From: Aphidius gifuensis | Lineage: Eukaryota > Arthropoda > Insecta > Hymenoptera > Braconidae | NCBI RefSeq assembly: GCF_014905175.1 | Contig: NC_057793.1 | Location: forward strand, 14,224,369-14,288,368 | Direction of reading: 5' to 3' | Length of the DNA stretch: 64,000 nt | Part shown: positions 22,425-32,969 of the stretch, in pieces | Layout of the letters: every line of letters begins with the position of its first letter | Position numbering within the stretch: the first letter of the stretch is position 1 | Notes under the pieces: generated by a model | Told to the model about the DNA's origin: nothing | Seen by the model: the letters and a program-made list of their open reading frames with translations, nothing else | Databases searched by the model: none | Translations under genes and position numbers: made by a program

Positions 22425-22441
22425 TTTGACGTGTAAAACGA

Positions 22442-22510
22442 TTAAGACAAGTTACATTCTGAGGTGTCAACTTCTTGACTGCTTGATTCAGACTGATTGG
22501 AGCCGTCCAT
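22442..22510 (-). other. Very short Ser/Glu-rich ORF between the capsid genes
   Basis: A 22-codon ORF occupies the 150-bp gap between the minor and major capsid genes on the same strand and codes a Ser/Glu/Asp-rich peptide. It may be a chance ORF or the leader of the major capsid transcript. I see no homologue. Confidence 0.2.
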
Positions 22511-22574
22511 AATGTGTTGCTTTTATATGATGACCCACGTTTTATAGCCCGTGAAATGAAACAAATTCCCATTC

Positions 22575-23245
22575 CTATGATTTTACACGTAACGTAATCG
22601 TTATTGTTTCACCCCGGAAATTTACTGATTTACCGTTTTGATCAACAATTTTTAATTGCAAATGATCAATGGTTTTAACAGTAATTGGTAAATAAATTGG
22701 ATTAGCTGGTACTTCAATTATTTTATAACCAGGCGGTGCAGCAGGAAAAAAGTTATATATTGTATGAAGTTTTTGTTGATTTACGTAAGCTCCTGTTATA
22801 ATGTTGCACTTGATTCTCAATGTATTCACTTTTGAAATATTAATCGGGCAATTCGATTCATGTTTTATATCAGCTCTCAATAGTCTCGGTGTAAATCCCA
22901 ATAAACATGCTGGTGATTTTGGCTTTACAAAATCAATATCTCTTTCACTTGTAATATATGAATGTAGAGTATTTCTATTATATGTAATTTTGATTTGATA
23001 TTTTTCTAAGTAAGCAGCTAGATCATCTATTTCATAACTTCCAGTTGGTATTTCAATTGTATCATAACTGCTAAAATATGAATTATATTATTTTCATGAT
23101 CGATATTTGGTAATGAATTAAATGATAGAAATTAAATTAGTGCTAATGAATAATTTTTTTCACTTGATAATTGTATTGGTGAAAAGTAATCAGTTTCCAT
23201 GACTGAAGATTTACCGGTGAGAGTTAAAGTAAATGTCTCGTTCAT
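22575..23245 (-). pseudogene. Maverick/Polinton minor capsid (penton-like) protein, nonsense and frameshift
   Basis: The start MNETFTLTLTGKSS at 23245 and the end GETITITLRVKS at 22575 enclose ~224 codons, the family size. The second half (22575-22901) is one open frame with LLGFTPRLL, NVRI-like NTLRIKCNIITG, and the diagnostic C-terminus KIVDQNGKSVNFRGETITI. The first half has a stop codon about 36 codons in and a frameshift at roughly codon 52. It belongs to the single-jelly-roll penton class that pairs with the major capsid protein in the same element. The gypsy remnant begins within ~35 bp of its start. Confidence 0.8.
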
Positions 23246-23279
23246 TCTCAAGGTCGATAAATAACTAATTGGAAATTTT

Positions 23280-24128
23280 CTATTCCTTGTCAAATTTTTT
23301 ATTTTTAAACTTCATCATATCCGACTTTAATTTTTCATCATATGTTTTCATTAGGTCATCTTGGGACTCATTCGCTTTAATATCTAATTTCTTCAGACTC
23401 ATATTATTTTTCGTTTTATTCTTTTTATTATTTTCGTTAATTTTATTTAAATCAGTTTCATTTAACACATCATCGGTTTTTCCATACGGTTTAATTATTT
23501 TTGTTACACTCTCAATATTATTATTACTATCTTTGCAATTTATTTTTTTATCATTAACTTCAAAATTATTTTTATCGTTATTAGAACTTTTTTTATCAAC
23601 GTAATCATTATTAACATTTTTCTCGATTTTATTCGCGTGTACGCATATATTCTCATTATTTTTGACAGTTACTTCGTCATTTATTTCATTGTTACTTAAA
23701 CATCTAATCTCATTATTTTTCAACTCAATATCTTCATTAAAATTATCATCAATAAAATTTTTGTCAATATCAGACTCATTATTATATTCATCATTTAAAT
23801 CATCATCATTTTTATTATCACTTAAATTATTAAACAAAAATATTTCGTCATTATCGCGGAAAATCTTTGTTTGATTACGTTCATTATCAGTTTCTTCAAT
23901 AAATTTAATTTTTTCGTTAACTTCTTTTGCATTTATAATATTTATATTTCGCGTAGCAATATTTAAATCTTTATTTTTATTTAATTCAATTTTATTATTA
24001 TTATTCGATGAGTCTTCCGATACAGATATTTTATCTATAAAATTTACTCTTTTTATTTCATTAATATTATTATTTTTATTTTCTTCTTTATCAAGTTTAG
24101 AATTAAAGTTTAATTTTTCAGGTTGCAC
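23280..24128 (-). pseudogene. gypsy pol N-terminal region, low-complexity, truncated
   Basis: This 282-codon open frame follows gag after a short overlapping ORF at 24110-24313 in another frame (67 codons, starting beside the gag stop), so at least one frame change would be needed to read gag into it. It is almost wholly Asn, Lys, Asp, Glu and Ile with no protease DTG or DSG motif and no polymerase motif. I take it as the disordered linker before protease, followed by a truncation. It could instead be a decayed coding region whose bias keeps the frame open. Confidence 0.45.
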
Positions 24129-24270
24129 GATAGTTCATAATAATTATCAACAGTATCTTTTGACGTTGATGGTATTGGATTAATTATGATATTATTATTT
24201 TCAAATTTATTTTCTTTATTTTCAATTTCATTAATAGAATTTAATATTTCTTTTATTTTTGATTTTAAAA

Positions 24271-26316
24271 TTAATTTGTCTGTATTAGTTGATCTGATTG
24301 AGGTATTGGCCATTCTTGTTTTCCTCCTTCTAGGTCCACCGGCCCATCACCGTTTTTTTGAGCTTGACGTTCAAGACATTTTCTCTGAGCATTTTTTAGT
24401 GCAAAGCAATGATTCATATCATGCCTTGGTTTTTGGCAAAAACCACAAACTAAATTATTATTCGTTTTATTATAATCTTTTTCATCTTGGTTAATATCAT
24501 ATAACATAAAGCCATTATCATTATAGACATTTTTATTTAAATTTTTATTATTAATTGGATCATTTATTTTCGCATAAGAATTATTAAAATCATAAAAATC
24601 ATAATTATTGTTGTAAAATTTTTGTAAATAATCATTTGTTGAATTTTCATATGAATTATAGTATGAATTATTAATATTATTATTATTGTTCTCGACTGGA
24701 TTCGAACCAAAGATCTCGGATGAATTTACATTTTGCGTATTTAAATCAATATTTTGACTTGAACCGATGGGTTCGTTTACTTCATAATTACTAAAATTGT
24801 TATTAAAATTATTATTATTATTTCTTGAAAAATTATTATGGTATCTTTGATTTGAAAAATTACACGAAAAATTATTATTTGATTCAACGACTACTTCCGA
24901 CGGGTTCTCGATTTTATTTGTTTGCACGGTTTTAATTTCTTTTAATTTTCTAAGCTTTAAACTGTCAATATATTCAATATAAATTTTTTTAGTAATATTC
25001 CACATTTTCAAAAAATCTGTAGTGTCTATATTTTTACATTCAACTCTCAAACATACCTCAGGCAATAACCCTTTAATAAATTGACGTATAGTTTTTTCCT
25101 CAATTTTAGATTTACTCATTGTTCCAAAACCATCATTATTACCCTCATTACAATCAATTAAATCATTATATAATTTTAGTACTCTACTTCCATACTCATC
25201 CACATTCTCATTGTCATTCATTAATACGATAGATAATTCATTCCAAAGTGACTCGAAACTTTTTCCCGTGTATGTAACTGTACGGAGCAATACTTCTAGC
25301 TCATCAAGAGACGAAAATTCTGTGTTAGCAATTAGACTAATTTTAGGATCTGTAATTTTATTTTTAATAGAAAGCATAAAAGCTTGTGTCCATTGTGGAT
25401 CTAAAAGTTTCAAGGCTGACCGACAACTATTAATAAATCCTCGAATAGAATTTGTTTTTCCGTCATAATTAGGAATTACGTCTAGAGCGTCTCGTAAGGA
25501 ACATTTACCGACCGTAATTGTTTCAACTGGCTCTAATATTTTTACAGTTTGATTGTTATGATTTATTACAGAATGTATTGGTCCATTTAATTGTGAATTT
25601 GGGCGTTCAGTTTTTAAGGTAGAATTTACATGATTATTATTAATAAAATCTGGAATAAAATTGTCTCCACTTTTTTGATTAAAATTTTCCGTAAATGAAA
25701 TAAGACAGTCATTTTTAATTTGCAATTCTTTTTTCAAGGTCTCATTCTCGCGTTGCAGCTGATTAATTGTCTCACTCAAAACATTCTCTCTCTCACTTGA
25801 CATATAAAAATTAAATGTTTCAAAGTCATTCTCTAATCTCTCAAGTTGCTGACGACACTCATTCTTTTCCTCATTCAAAGTACTATTTCTATCGCTTAAA
25901 ATTTTATTTTCCTGAATTAATTCAATCACTCTCTTTTTTTCAACACACCATTTTTTTGTTAAATTTAAATTTTCATTGTATAAAACATCATTGTTAAAAA
26001 TTAAACGATCGGTCGCGACTTTCAATTTATCAGTAATATTCACCATTTGATCTCCACATTCTGAATATTGTTTAAATTTTTCTATAGTTTCTTTAGTATT
26101 AGTATATTCAACCCCATCAATATTTTTCTGTAAATCTATCACCCCAAGGCTAGGAATAATTTGAATAAAATCATTTCCACATATTTGTAATTCAGTAATT
26201 AACGTTTTTATATTTTCCACATCTATTCTTCTCCCCAGCATTGCTTCAGCGTGTAGGTCTATCTCCTCGTATATAGGAGTGAAGGGCGATGCGGCCCCCG
26301 ACCTAGATAATGACAT
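24271..26316 (-). CDS. gag: Gag polyprotein of a Ty3/gypsy retrotransposon, 681 aa
   Basis: This is the retroelement structural protein that forms the virus-like particle and packages its RNA. Residues ~60-230 are rich in heptad-like Leu/Glu/Lys/Asn and look coiled-coil. Residues ~270-460 form a gypsy-type capsid domain (PNYDGKTNSIRGFINSC, then LWNELSIVLMNDNENVDEYG, then IRQFIKGLLPEVCLRVE). An Asn-rich linker leads to a CCHC zinc knuckle, CGFCQKPRHDMNHC, near residue 630. The frame is intact. The start at 26316 lies about 390 bases after the primer-binding site. Although open, it is stranded: the pol genes and second LTR are gone. Confidence 0.85.
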   Translation of the reverse strand: MSLSRSGAASPFTPIYEEIDLHAEAMLGRRIDVENIKTLITELQICGNDFIQIIPSLGVIDLQKNIDGVEYTNTKETIEKFKQYSECGDQMVNITDKLKVATDRLIFNNDVLYNENLNLTKKWCVEKKRVIELIQENKILSDRNSTLNEEKNECRQQLERLENDFETFNFYMSSERENVLSETINQLQRENETLKKELQIKNDCLISFTENFNQKSGDNFIPDFINNNHVNSTLKTERPNSQLNGPIHSVINHNNQTVKILEPVETITVGKCSLRDALDVIPNYDGKTNSIRGFINSCRSALKLLDPQWTQAFMLSIKNKITDPKISLIANTEFSSLDELEVLLRTVTYTGKSFESLWNELSIVLMNDNENVDEYGSRVLKLYNDLIDCNEGNNDGFGTMSKSKIEEKTIRQFIKGLLPEVCLRVECKNIDTTDFLKMWNITKKIYIEYIDSLKLRKLKEIKTVQTNKIENPSEVVVESNNNFSCNFSNQRYHNNFSRNNNNNFNNNFSNYEVNEPIGSSQNIDLNTQNVNSSEIFGSNPVENNNNNINNSYYNSYENSTNDYLQKFYNNNYDFYDFNNSYAKINDPINNKNLNKNVYNDNGFMLYDINQDEKDYNKTNNNLVCGFCQKPRHDMNHCFALKNAQRKCLERQAQKNGDGPVDLEGGKQEWPIPQSDQLIQTN

Positions 26317-26703
26317 TTTTGCTAAGTATTTCTCCGACGGACAAATTAATTAACACGGAAAATTTTTAATTCTAAACAACCAACAAAAAAAAAAAAAATT
26401 CTAAGAATCTATCTTCATAAAAAATTTAGCGCAATAAAAATAAAAAAAATTTATATAAATTTTTAAGTTTGTTTGTTCACATAAAATTTAAAATATAAAA
26501 GGTACATTTTGTTCATAAAAAAAAAATTATTAATTTTAACTTTATTTGTGACTCTCGCGACAGAATTTAAATTTAATAAAATAGCAAATATATATATGAA
26601 TATGTGTGTAATTTGTGTGTATAATGTACTGAAAATATTACTACCCCAAAAAAAAAAAATTTCTTTCTGCACTGAGTTTAAGAATCTACCCTACACATTA
26701 CGA
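26317..26703. other. gypsy leader between primer-binding site and gag
   Basis: Untranslated 5' leader of the retrotransposon on the minus strand. It is AT-rich with several poly-A or poly-T runs. The short ORFs on both strands here (26463-26672, 26509-26718) overlap each other and are chance ORFs. Confidence 0.6.
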
Positions 26704-26723
26704 AAATCCCACTTCTGACACCA
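26704..26723 (-). other. Primer-binding site, tRNA-Leu type
   Basis: The minus strand reads TTGGTGTCAGAAGTGGGATT. The complement of this matches the 3' end of tRNA-Leu (CCCACTTCTGACA plus CCA). It lies 4 bases from the LTR end at 26728, fixing the element's orientation and the inner LTR boundary. Confidence 0.8.
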
Positions 26724-26727
26724 ATTT

Positions 26728-28455
26728 TGTTACGTACCAGGCTAATTAATTTATTTTAACTATGAAATAGCAAAAAGAAGAAAGAACGTTTGACAAAAAA
26801 AATAATAATATAATAAATTGACAATAATAAAAATTAATGAGCCTGATATTTAACGCATTTTATAAAAATCCTCTTGTTTTGTTATTCCCTACAGGGTAAC
26901 GAGTTAGGAGGGAATGTGTAATTTTTGTAGATTCTACCTTGTTGTTGTGGATTATCCAAAATTAAATTATAGAGAGCGTGTCAATCTGGATGGTCGCCTG
27001 ATGATGTTAATAAGTTAGAATAATCCAATAGGTAACACAAACTCGTAGCACAGAAAAACAACACCCCGGAAAAATGTCACAGTCAATATATTTTTAATAT
27101 TAGGAACAGTCAATTTATAAACGGAAAAATAACAATTGAAACACAAAGATTATTTAATTTAAATTCACTTTTAAAATTTTATTTATTAGAAAATTAAGAG
27201 TTCAATTGATGGTAATATTTAAGTAATAAAATATAAAATTTAGAATTAATTTAGATATTGTCCAAACAAAAGTTGTCGCAAGAGTGACGCTCCTTAAAAT
27301 TAAAAATAAAATTATTCCCATAAAATTTAATTATTAGGTAGGGATGAAAAGTGGTGCCATTTCTTGCACCAATGAAATACAATGGTTCCCATAGTAGTCA
27401 GCATATTGTAATTGTTTAAACATTTAATAAATAATAATTTAGCAACTTCAACGGATGTGGCATCTCGCGTTGCAGAGGTGACTTTGAAAACTGCTTACCA
27501 AAATTTATATTAAAAAAATATAAAAATAAATTGTTTTATAAAAAATGCAAACTATGAATTTTTATTCCGTGTGAAAAAAAAAATAAAAATAAATAATTTA
27601 TTATAAAAAAGAAAAATTTTATTACTTGCTCGGCATCTTGCATCTATTGAATTTATTAAACTATTATTTATTATTGATTATTAATTCTAATTTATACTAA
27701 GACGTAACATTATTGTTATTATTTACAGCGATACATTCGTGAACTCACACATACACATTTATGTGCGATGATGGTCTAACCATCACATACACATTAGGTA
27801 GCGAGAATATAATAATTATTATTATTATTATAATAAGAGAACCATATAGCGTGATCATTAGTATTAGTCCCTCATTGGAAATTCAAGCAGAGTTTCACCA
27901 GGACTTAACGTCTGATACCTAGAAAACCGTTACGAGAGATCCAAACGATGTCGAGAGAACCAGTAGTGAACCAAGAGAGCCAGTCAAGAGAAGGTAGTGA
28001 TCAGTACGAGAGCCAGACAAGTTGTGTCGTCTAACGATAGCGTTCTGTGCTAAGCTACTGTGAGTCCTCTGAATTCCCACTCGCGCGCTCTCCCACCTAT
28101 CGTCCCGGACATGCGTAGCACGCTTTCCTAGCCCGCAACACGAATAGGTATCCGATCCAGCCCATAGCCTTCGGAGAGTTCGTCTTTTCGACGGATCGAG
28201 GGGAAAACTAGCACCGGTCGAGGTTTAACGTATCAAGCCTACTACGGGACCTCGAATATATACGAAACATGTGCCACACTGACACCACTCGTTAGTAGAC
28301 TTGACCCTCCACAGTGCCTATGCAGTGACCCTTAGAATTATTAACAATTAACTCCTATTAATTATTAACAATTCAGTTGACAGCAAATAAATAATTAGAG
28401 CTCTTTCTGTTAATTATTTATTTCAAGAACCAGCGAAATAATAAATTGCGTTACA
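26728..28455 (-). mobile_element. 5' LTR of the gypsy element, ~1.73 kb
   Basis: The inner end (plus strand TGTTACGTACC) adjoins the tRNA-Leu primer site. The outer end (plus strand ...TTGCGTTACA) abuts the base at which the Polinton frame GTA CAA AAC resumes. The outer part (27740-28330 on the plus strand) is distinctly GC-richer and probably contains promoter and R/U5-like sequence. An inner CGTAACA at 27703-27709 offers a shorter 982-bp alternative, but the coding evidence at 28456 favours the long form. Confidence 0.6.
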
Positions 28456-28896
28456 GTACAAAACGTAATTCGTAAAAAATATCAATTGTTGAAATTGGGA
28501 AAAAAAAATATATCAGAAGCTGCGAATGAATATTTTAAACCTGTTGTTATACCGCTCAACAAATTAGCTGCACAATTACCAACAACAACAACAACGATCA
28601 ATAAAACATCATTAATTGATGATAAATCATTTCCGGATGAAAAAAATACGAATGATAAAAAAAATAATTCAACACATGAGGATAATTATAGTACTTCTAA
28701 TAATGAAGAATCAATTCATGAACAAGAAGGTGAATATGATACTTCTGATGAAGGTGAAGAAACATTTGTGGAAGAATCAAATAATGATTTAATAGATGAT
28801 TGCTTTGGAAAAATCAATAGTATACAGTGGAATAAAGATTATGGTGTAAAAAAAGTAAAATCCGACTACAAAATTGGAAATGCAAAATTCTTATAG
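28456..28896 (+). pseudogene. Polinton PX/PY-like conserved protein, both ends lost
   Basis: The frame is open from GTA at 28456, before the ATG-initiated part at 28486, giving VQNVIRKKYQLLK directly upstream of KNISEAANEYFKPVVIPLNK. That block (basic IRxKY, then FKPVxxPLxKL) is typical of a conserved Polinton gene product of unknown role that I know from insect elements. A Ser/Asp/Glu-rich linker follows, then the family's C-terminal DYGVKK...YKIGNAKF motif. The N-terminal part was removed by or with the gypsy insertion. The frame ends in TAG at 28894-28896, close to a deletion junction (about 28890) with the polymerase gene, so the tail is lost as well. Confidence 0.65.
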
Positions 28897-30574
28897 ACTC
28901 TAAAGTTTTACCATAAATTGCATTAATGAATAATTTTCTAAGATCTTTTTCAAATGCACTACGGGCTTTCTTTCGTAACTCTGTATTAAGATCAATATAA
29001 GATTGAAGCCATGCACTTTGTTCAAATTTTGAAACACGATGTCCTTTAGTAATAATTATCTCCAAAGAACAATATTGTTTTAAGTTCCTGTAATGAATAA
29101 CATAATTTTTTTTATTATCTAGAGTTGCCAATAATTTCGGAGTTTTACTGGTTTCTAGAAGTGGTTTTTCACGTACTGGTGCTAACGGAAAATCTTTATG
29201 ATAATGATGCAAACTTGCAGGATAATCTAAATCAACTTCAAGAATGTATCCATATTTCGAGTTATCAGCAGTTGAATTTAAAATTGAAATATGAAAGTTA
29301 TCAATCCATTCAAATTGACAAGTTGGAAGATATTCTCTCATTGGTGCTCCATACATATTATTTAAATCAAAGTACACTAAAAATGACTCTTCTCCCTCAG
29401 GATTATATTCGTTTCCCATATATCGATTATTTGCTTTTCCATATTAATTTGAGACTTGTGATAAACCACCTCTTATACCTTGCTCAATAAACAACATCAT
29501 TTCAGGATCTGTTAACAACTCTAGTTCAATCTGAGTATATCTCAACATTGCACTAAAACTAAGTCCAGGTAGCGTATAATAATGTGCTGGATCTAATTTA
29601 TATGTATTCAAACAATCAGCTCTGAAGCTTTCAAAAACATTAGCTTAAAGGGCAACATCAGTTTGTAAATATAAATCAGAATATTCCCCAAGTGTTTTTA
29701 TATTGAACTTTTGCCAAACATTCAGAGCATGTGCATATGCTTTATCTGGAATATTTTCTTCATTCAATTTTGAATAAAATTGATCTTTTGATGGAAGTGT
29801 TGTGTCATCAAATTTTTCTCATTTATCAAGATAATCATATGGAAATGAAATATATCTTTCTTTATTGATTCCAAGTATATCAATTTTACCTTGGAACTGG
29901 TTTTTAAATTTTTTGATGATAAAATGTGCATTATAGCCTGTGAGGTTATGAAATACTACTGGGATGATACATGATTCTTGGTAATTTATATTGCATATTT
30001 GATGGGCGACCCCTCGGTATTCTGACGTCCAATGAGAATGATCACGTACTTTAACGTCATTTTTCGTGAAATTTTTGTCACAAATATAACATTTTTTAGC
30101 ATTCAAAAATTGTAATTCTTCATCTCGTGTAAGAGACATTGGTTTAATATCATCTATTATTTTATTGACTTGATGAGCAATTTGTTCAAGCTCTGTAATA
30201 AACCATTCAATTGAATTTGTACCTCTATGAAGATTGAACTTAGAAAGTGAATTGTCAAAACTACACTTAAAATAATATGCTACACTACTTGGAACATGTT
30301 TTTGATAAATTTGATTTTTTTCAAGTTCTTCACTCTGCACCTTTTCCAATAAACATTCTAAATCACCATAAATAATAAACAGTACCGTTAATTGATGTTT
30401 ATAACTTTTAAATTGTAAAATATTAATTTTTGCAGTCGGTAATCTCATTGCACTTTTACATTTTTCACTACAAAGTTTTTCATGATTATCCCATGATTTT
30501 TGAGATCGAAAATGACATAAGCAGCGATCACAAATTATTTTCTTCCCATTATGTTTAGAAATTTGTGAGCTCAC
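28814..30574 (-). pseudogene. Polinton protein-primed DNA polymerase B, three stop codons, C-terminus lost
   Basis: One frame without frameshifts carries the polymerase from 30574 down to about 28890, interrupted by stop codons at 29819-29821, 29645-29647 and 29444-29446. N-terminal zinc-binding motifs are visible (CDRC at residues 15-18, then H31 and C35; CYIC at 162-165 with H179, H191 and C194). Exonuclease motif I is YGDLECLL (D71, E73). The Exo II motif FHNLTGYNAHF has Asn215 where family members have the catalytic Asp. Polymerase motif A appears as DLNNMYG in the segment 28814-29419, and motif B as NAIYGKTLES near its end. Motif C is absent because homology stops at about 28890 where the sequence fuses tail-to-tail with the PX-like gene; codons from 28814 to there are antisense to that gene. 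Upstream, a minus-strand stretch to ~30757 (ATG, poly-Lys from an A run, then MTRRDSRKSES) may be the original N-terminus. Confidence 0.85.
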
Positions 30575-30962
30575 TAATCATCATCATCATCATCATAATA
30601 CATTTTCTAAATCTTGCCATTCAATGTATTTTTCAGTAGAAGCGTTTGATACATCAACGGTTGAAGATTCACTCTTGCGAGAGTCTCGCCGTGTCATCAA
30701 TAATATCGAATTTGGTTTTCTTAATTTTTTTTTTTTTTTTTTTTTGTGGTGCCATTTTTAGTATTAAGTTCTTATACATATAATAACTATAAACAAACAA
30801 AAAAATATATAAAATGAATAAAAATTAAATTGAAATCCAGCTTAATTTAAAAAAATGAATAAATAATGGTAAATTATATTTTGATTATATTTTGATATAT
30901 TTAGAAATGTTGTATTGATAATAAAAAAAAAAAGTTTACTTTTGTTCACTTTATATTTATAC

Positions 30963-31105
30963 AGCCGAGACTAGACGAGACACGAATTATTTTACTCGAG
31001 ACTCTGATTTTTTCAGCCGAGACGATACCGAGACGAGACTGTTGTTTTGGTTATTTTTCGAGACCGAGACGAGACTCGATCAAATCTCGTCTCGTCTCGT
31101 GTGCA
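30963..31105. repeat. GAGAC/GTCTC palindromic low-complexity repeat
   Basis: Short CGAGAC units predominate on the left and their reverse complement GTCTCG on the right (for example GAGACGAGACTCG, then TCTCGTCTCGTCTCG), so the patch can fold back on itself. It lies just outside the polymerase relic. It is much GC-richer than its surroundings. Confidence 0.7.
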
Positions 31106-31121
31106 TCTCTATCTATATGCA

Positions 31122-31570
31122 AAGATAATGATGGATTACGAGAAAAAAAAAAAAAAAATTTGAGGTTATTTTTCTTATAGAAAAATATTAACCTGGTGCA
31201 AAAAATATTCATTTAGAATGACAGATAGTGATAATCTAAGAATAATTGACTTGAAACTTTTGAAAATTATTCAAAAAATGACAAGGTAATGAGGGATTAC
31301 AAAAAAATTTTTTTGAGGTTATTTTTCTTATAGGAAAATTTTAACCTGGTGCAACAAATATTCATGTAGAATGATAGATAGTGATAATCTAAGAATAATT
31401 AACTTAAAACTTTTAAAAGTTATTCAAAAATCAACAAGATAATGATGGATTACAAAAAAAAAAATTTTTTTTTTTAAGGTTATTTTTTTATAGAAAAATA
31501 TTAACCTGGTGCAGAAAATATTTATGTAGAATGATAGCTAGTGAAAATCTAAGGATAGTTTATTAAGAAA
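31122..31570. repeat. Tandem repeat, three copies of ~157 bp
   Basis: GGATTAC followed by an A or T run, GAGGTTATTTTTCTTATAG, TTAACCTGGTGCA and GTGATAATCTAAGAATAATT repeats three times at ~161- and ~153-bp spacing. It is non-coding. Confidence 0.85.
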
Positions 31571-32054
31571 TTTTATAAAATATCTAAGGATTATAAAAAT
31601 ACTTATTGGTTATCAAATTGTTGTTAAGACTCACCTGATATTTTTATATGACTATATTGTCTTGGCAGCAGATCACAATGAAATGTGTTGAAAGAATGAG
31701 CTAGATGTACGGACATCTATCTAGCTTTATCCCCACTTTTTGATGACCACTAGCGACATCATCACATTAGCGCCACCATTTTATTTTTTTTATTAACTAC
31801 TAGCGACACAGTATCATTTTCAATGATTACTATCCATATTTACTAAAATGATTTAAACCAATATTGGTAAAGGAAAATTTTACTTGAAAAAAAAATATTA
31901 AACAATAAAAAAATAATTAATGTGACTGAAAAATGATAAACGAATAATAAAACGGATCATGAAATAATGTGAAAATAAAAAACCTTAGAATAGGGAATGA
32001 TGAGAAAAAACAACATACTTGAAAAATTGAAAATTATTTATTTATTTATTTTAT
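31571..32054. other. Non-coding spacer
   Basis: No gene is supported. A TAGCGACA motif preceded by ACTAC or ACCAC occurs near 31745 and 31800, suggesting a small degenerate repeat. Confidence 0.35.
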
Positions 32055-32969
32055 TTATTTTTTCAAAAAAACATGTAATTTTGTGACACTGCTGCAATTG
32101 TAGTAATCAGCAACCCCTGACGTCCCAATCAGCTCCTCCTCTTCCAAAATCACTGTATCAGTATCATCATCATCGTCGTCATCGTCACTACCATCATATT
32201 CTTGCTCACGTGTATCCCTGGTTACTGTAAAAAAAAAAAAAAACAACAATGAAAAATCTTCTACTGGAAAATTATTGAAAATAAAAAAAAATCATCAAAA
32301 AAAAAAAAAATACTTACAATGTTCATCATCATCATCACTCACCAAGTTAATGACAGCTACATCATTTCTATTGTGCGTATCTCTTATCACTGTAAGAGAA
32401 AAGTCAAAAGAAAACAATTTATTGAAAAACAATTAATTAAAAAAATCAGTTCTAGAAAGAAAATATACTTACAATAAATTGGCTTACCATTTCGCTATCC
32501 ATCACAGCAAAAAAAAAAGAAAATTCAAAAACTCTAAAAATGGGGAGAAGGGAGAGAAATTTAATCAATTGATTTATTCATTTATTTTTTCTCGTTGTCA
32601 TGCTGACTTCATTAACCATCCTGAAAAAAAAAAAAAAAATATGAAATAAAATTTAAAAAAAATTAAAAAGATAAATGAATTAGTAAATAAAAAAAAAAAA
32701 TAATTACCTCATGTTCCATTGCTGCCTCATCATCACCATCATATCCAGTGTCATCTGCAACAAAAGAAAATATATATATATAAAAAATTAGTAAATGAAA
32801 TTAATAAAATACTTAAAAATAAAAAATATAAAAATATAAAAAAAACTACCTTCGTTGGTGAGAACAGGGACAGTGGCTTCTCCCGATGACCTTGACGAAC
32901 CAAACTTTAAGAAAATCATAGTTATTTGTAAACCATAGAACGCTGACAGAACGTGTCTGGAGCGCCCTC
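32055..32969 (-). CDS. Candidate spliced gene for an Asp/Glu-rich protein (5 exons visible)
   Basis: On the minus strand, exons can be placed at about 32969-32850, 32754-32708, 32494-32473, 32389-32318 and 32224-32055 with GT-AG introns (donors GTAGTT, GTAATT, GTAAGT, GTAAGT; acceptors after pyrimidine tracts). All four joins keep one frame, which is hard to get by chance, and reading ends at a stop at 32055. The product is highly acidic (runs of 4 and 8 Asp, then EEEE). Exons 4 and 5 start with similar text (IRDTHNR, TRDTREQ) and share intron phase 1, as from exon duplication. Exon 3 would be only 22 nt. The N-terminus is not resolved; the first exon could be longer or start inside. I recognise no family. 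It may be a host gene or a decaying one; transcript data would decide. Confidence 0.4.

Larger units (their letters stand above)
23280..28455 (-). mobile_element. Truncated Ty3/gypsy LTR retrotransposon inserted in the Polinton
   Basis: On the minus strand the order is 5' LTR (28455 to 26728), tRNA-Leu primer-binding site, gag, and the start of pol. Protease, reverse transcriptase, integrase and the 3' LTR are missing, so the element is cut off near 23.28 kb, beside the minor capsid gene. The right junction is well placed: a Polinton reading frame resumes exactly at 28456 after the LTR end (minus strand TGTAACGC...). Confidence 0.8.

Noticed and set aside
23269..23874. Plus-strand Phe/Ser/Leu-rich ORFs (111 and 70 codons)
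   Set aside because: Antisense shadows of the Asn/Lys-rich pol-linker frame.
29125..29490. 121-codon plus-strand ORF
   Set aside because: It is antisense to the polymerase frame that carries motif A.
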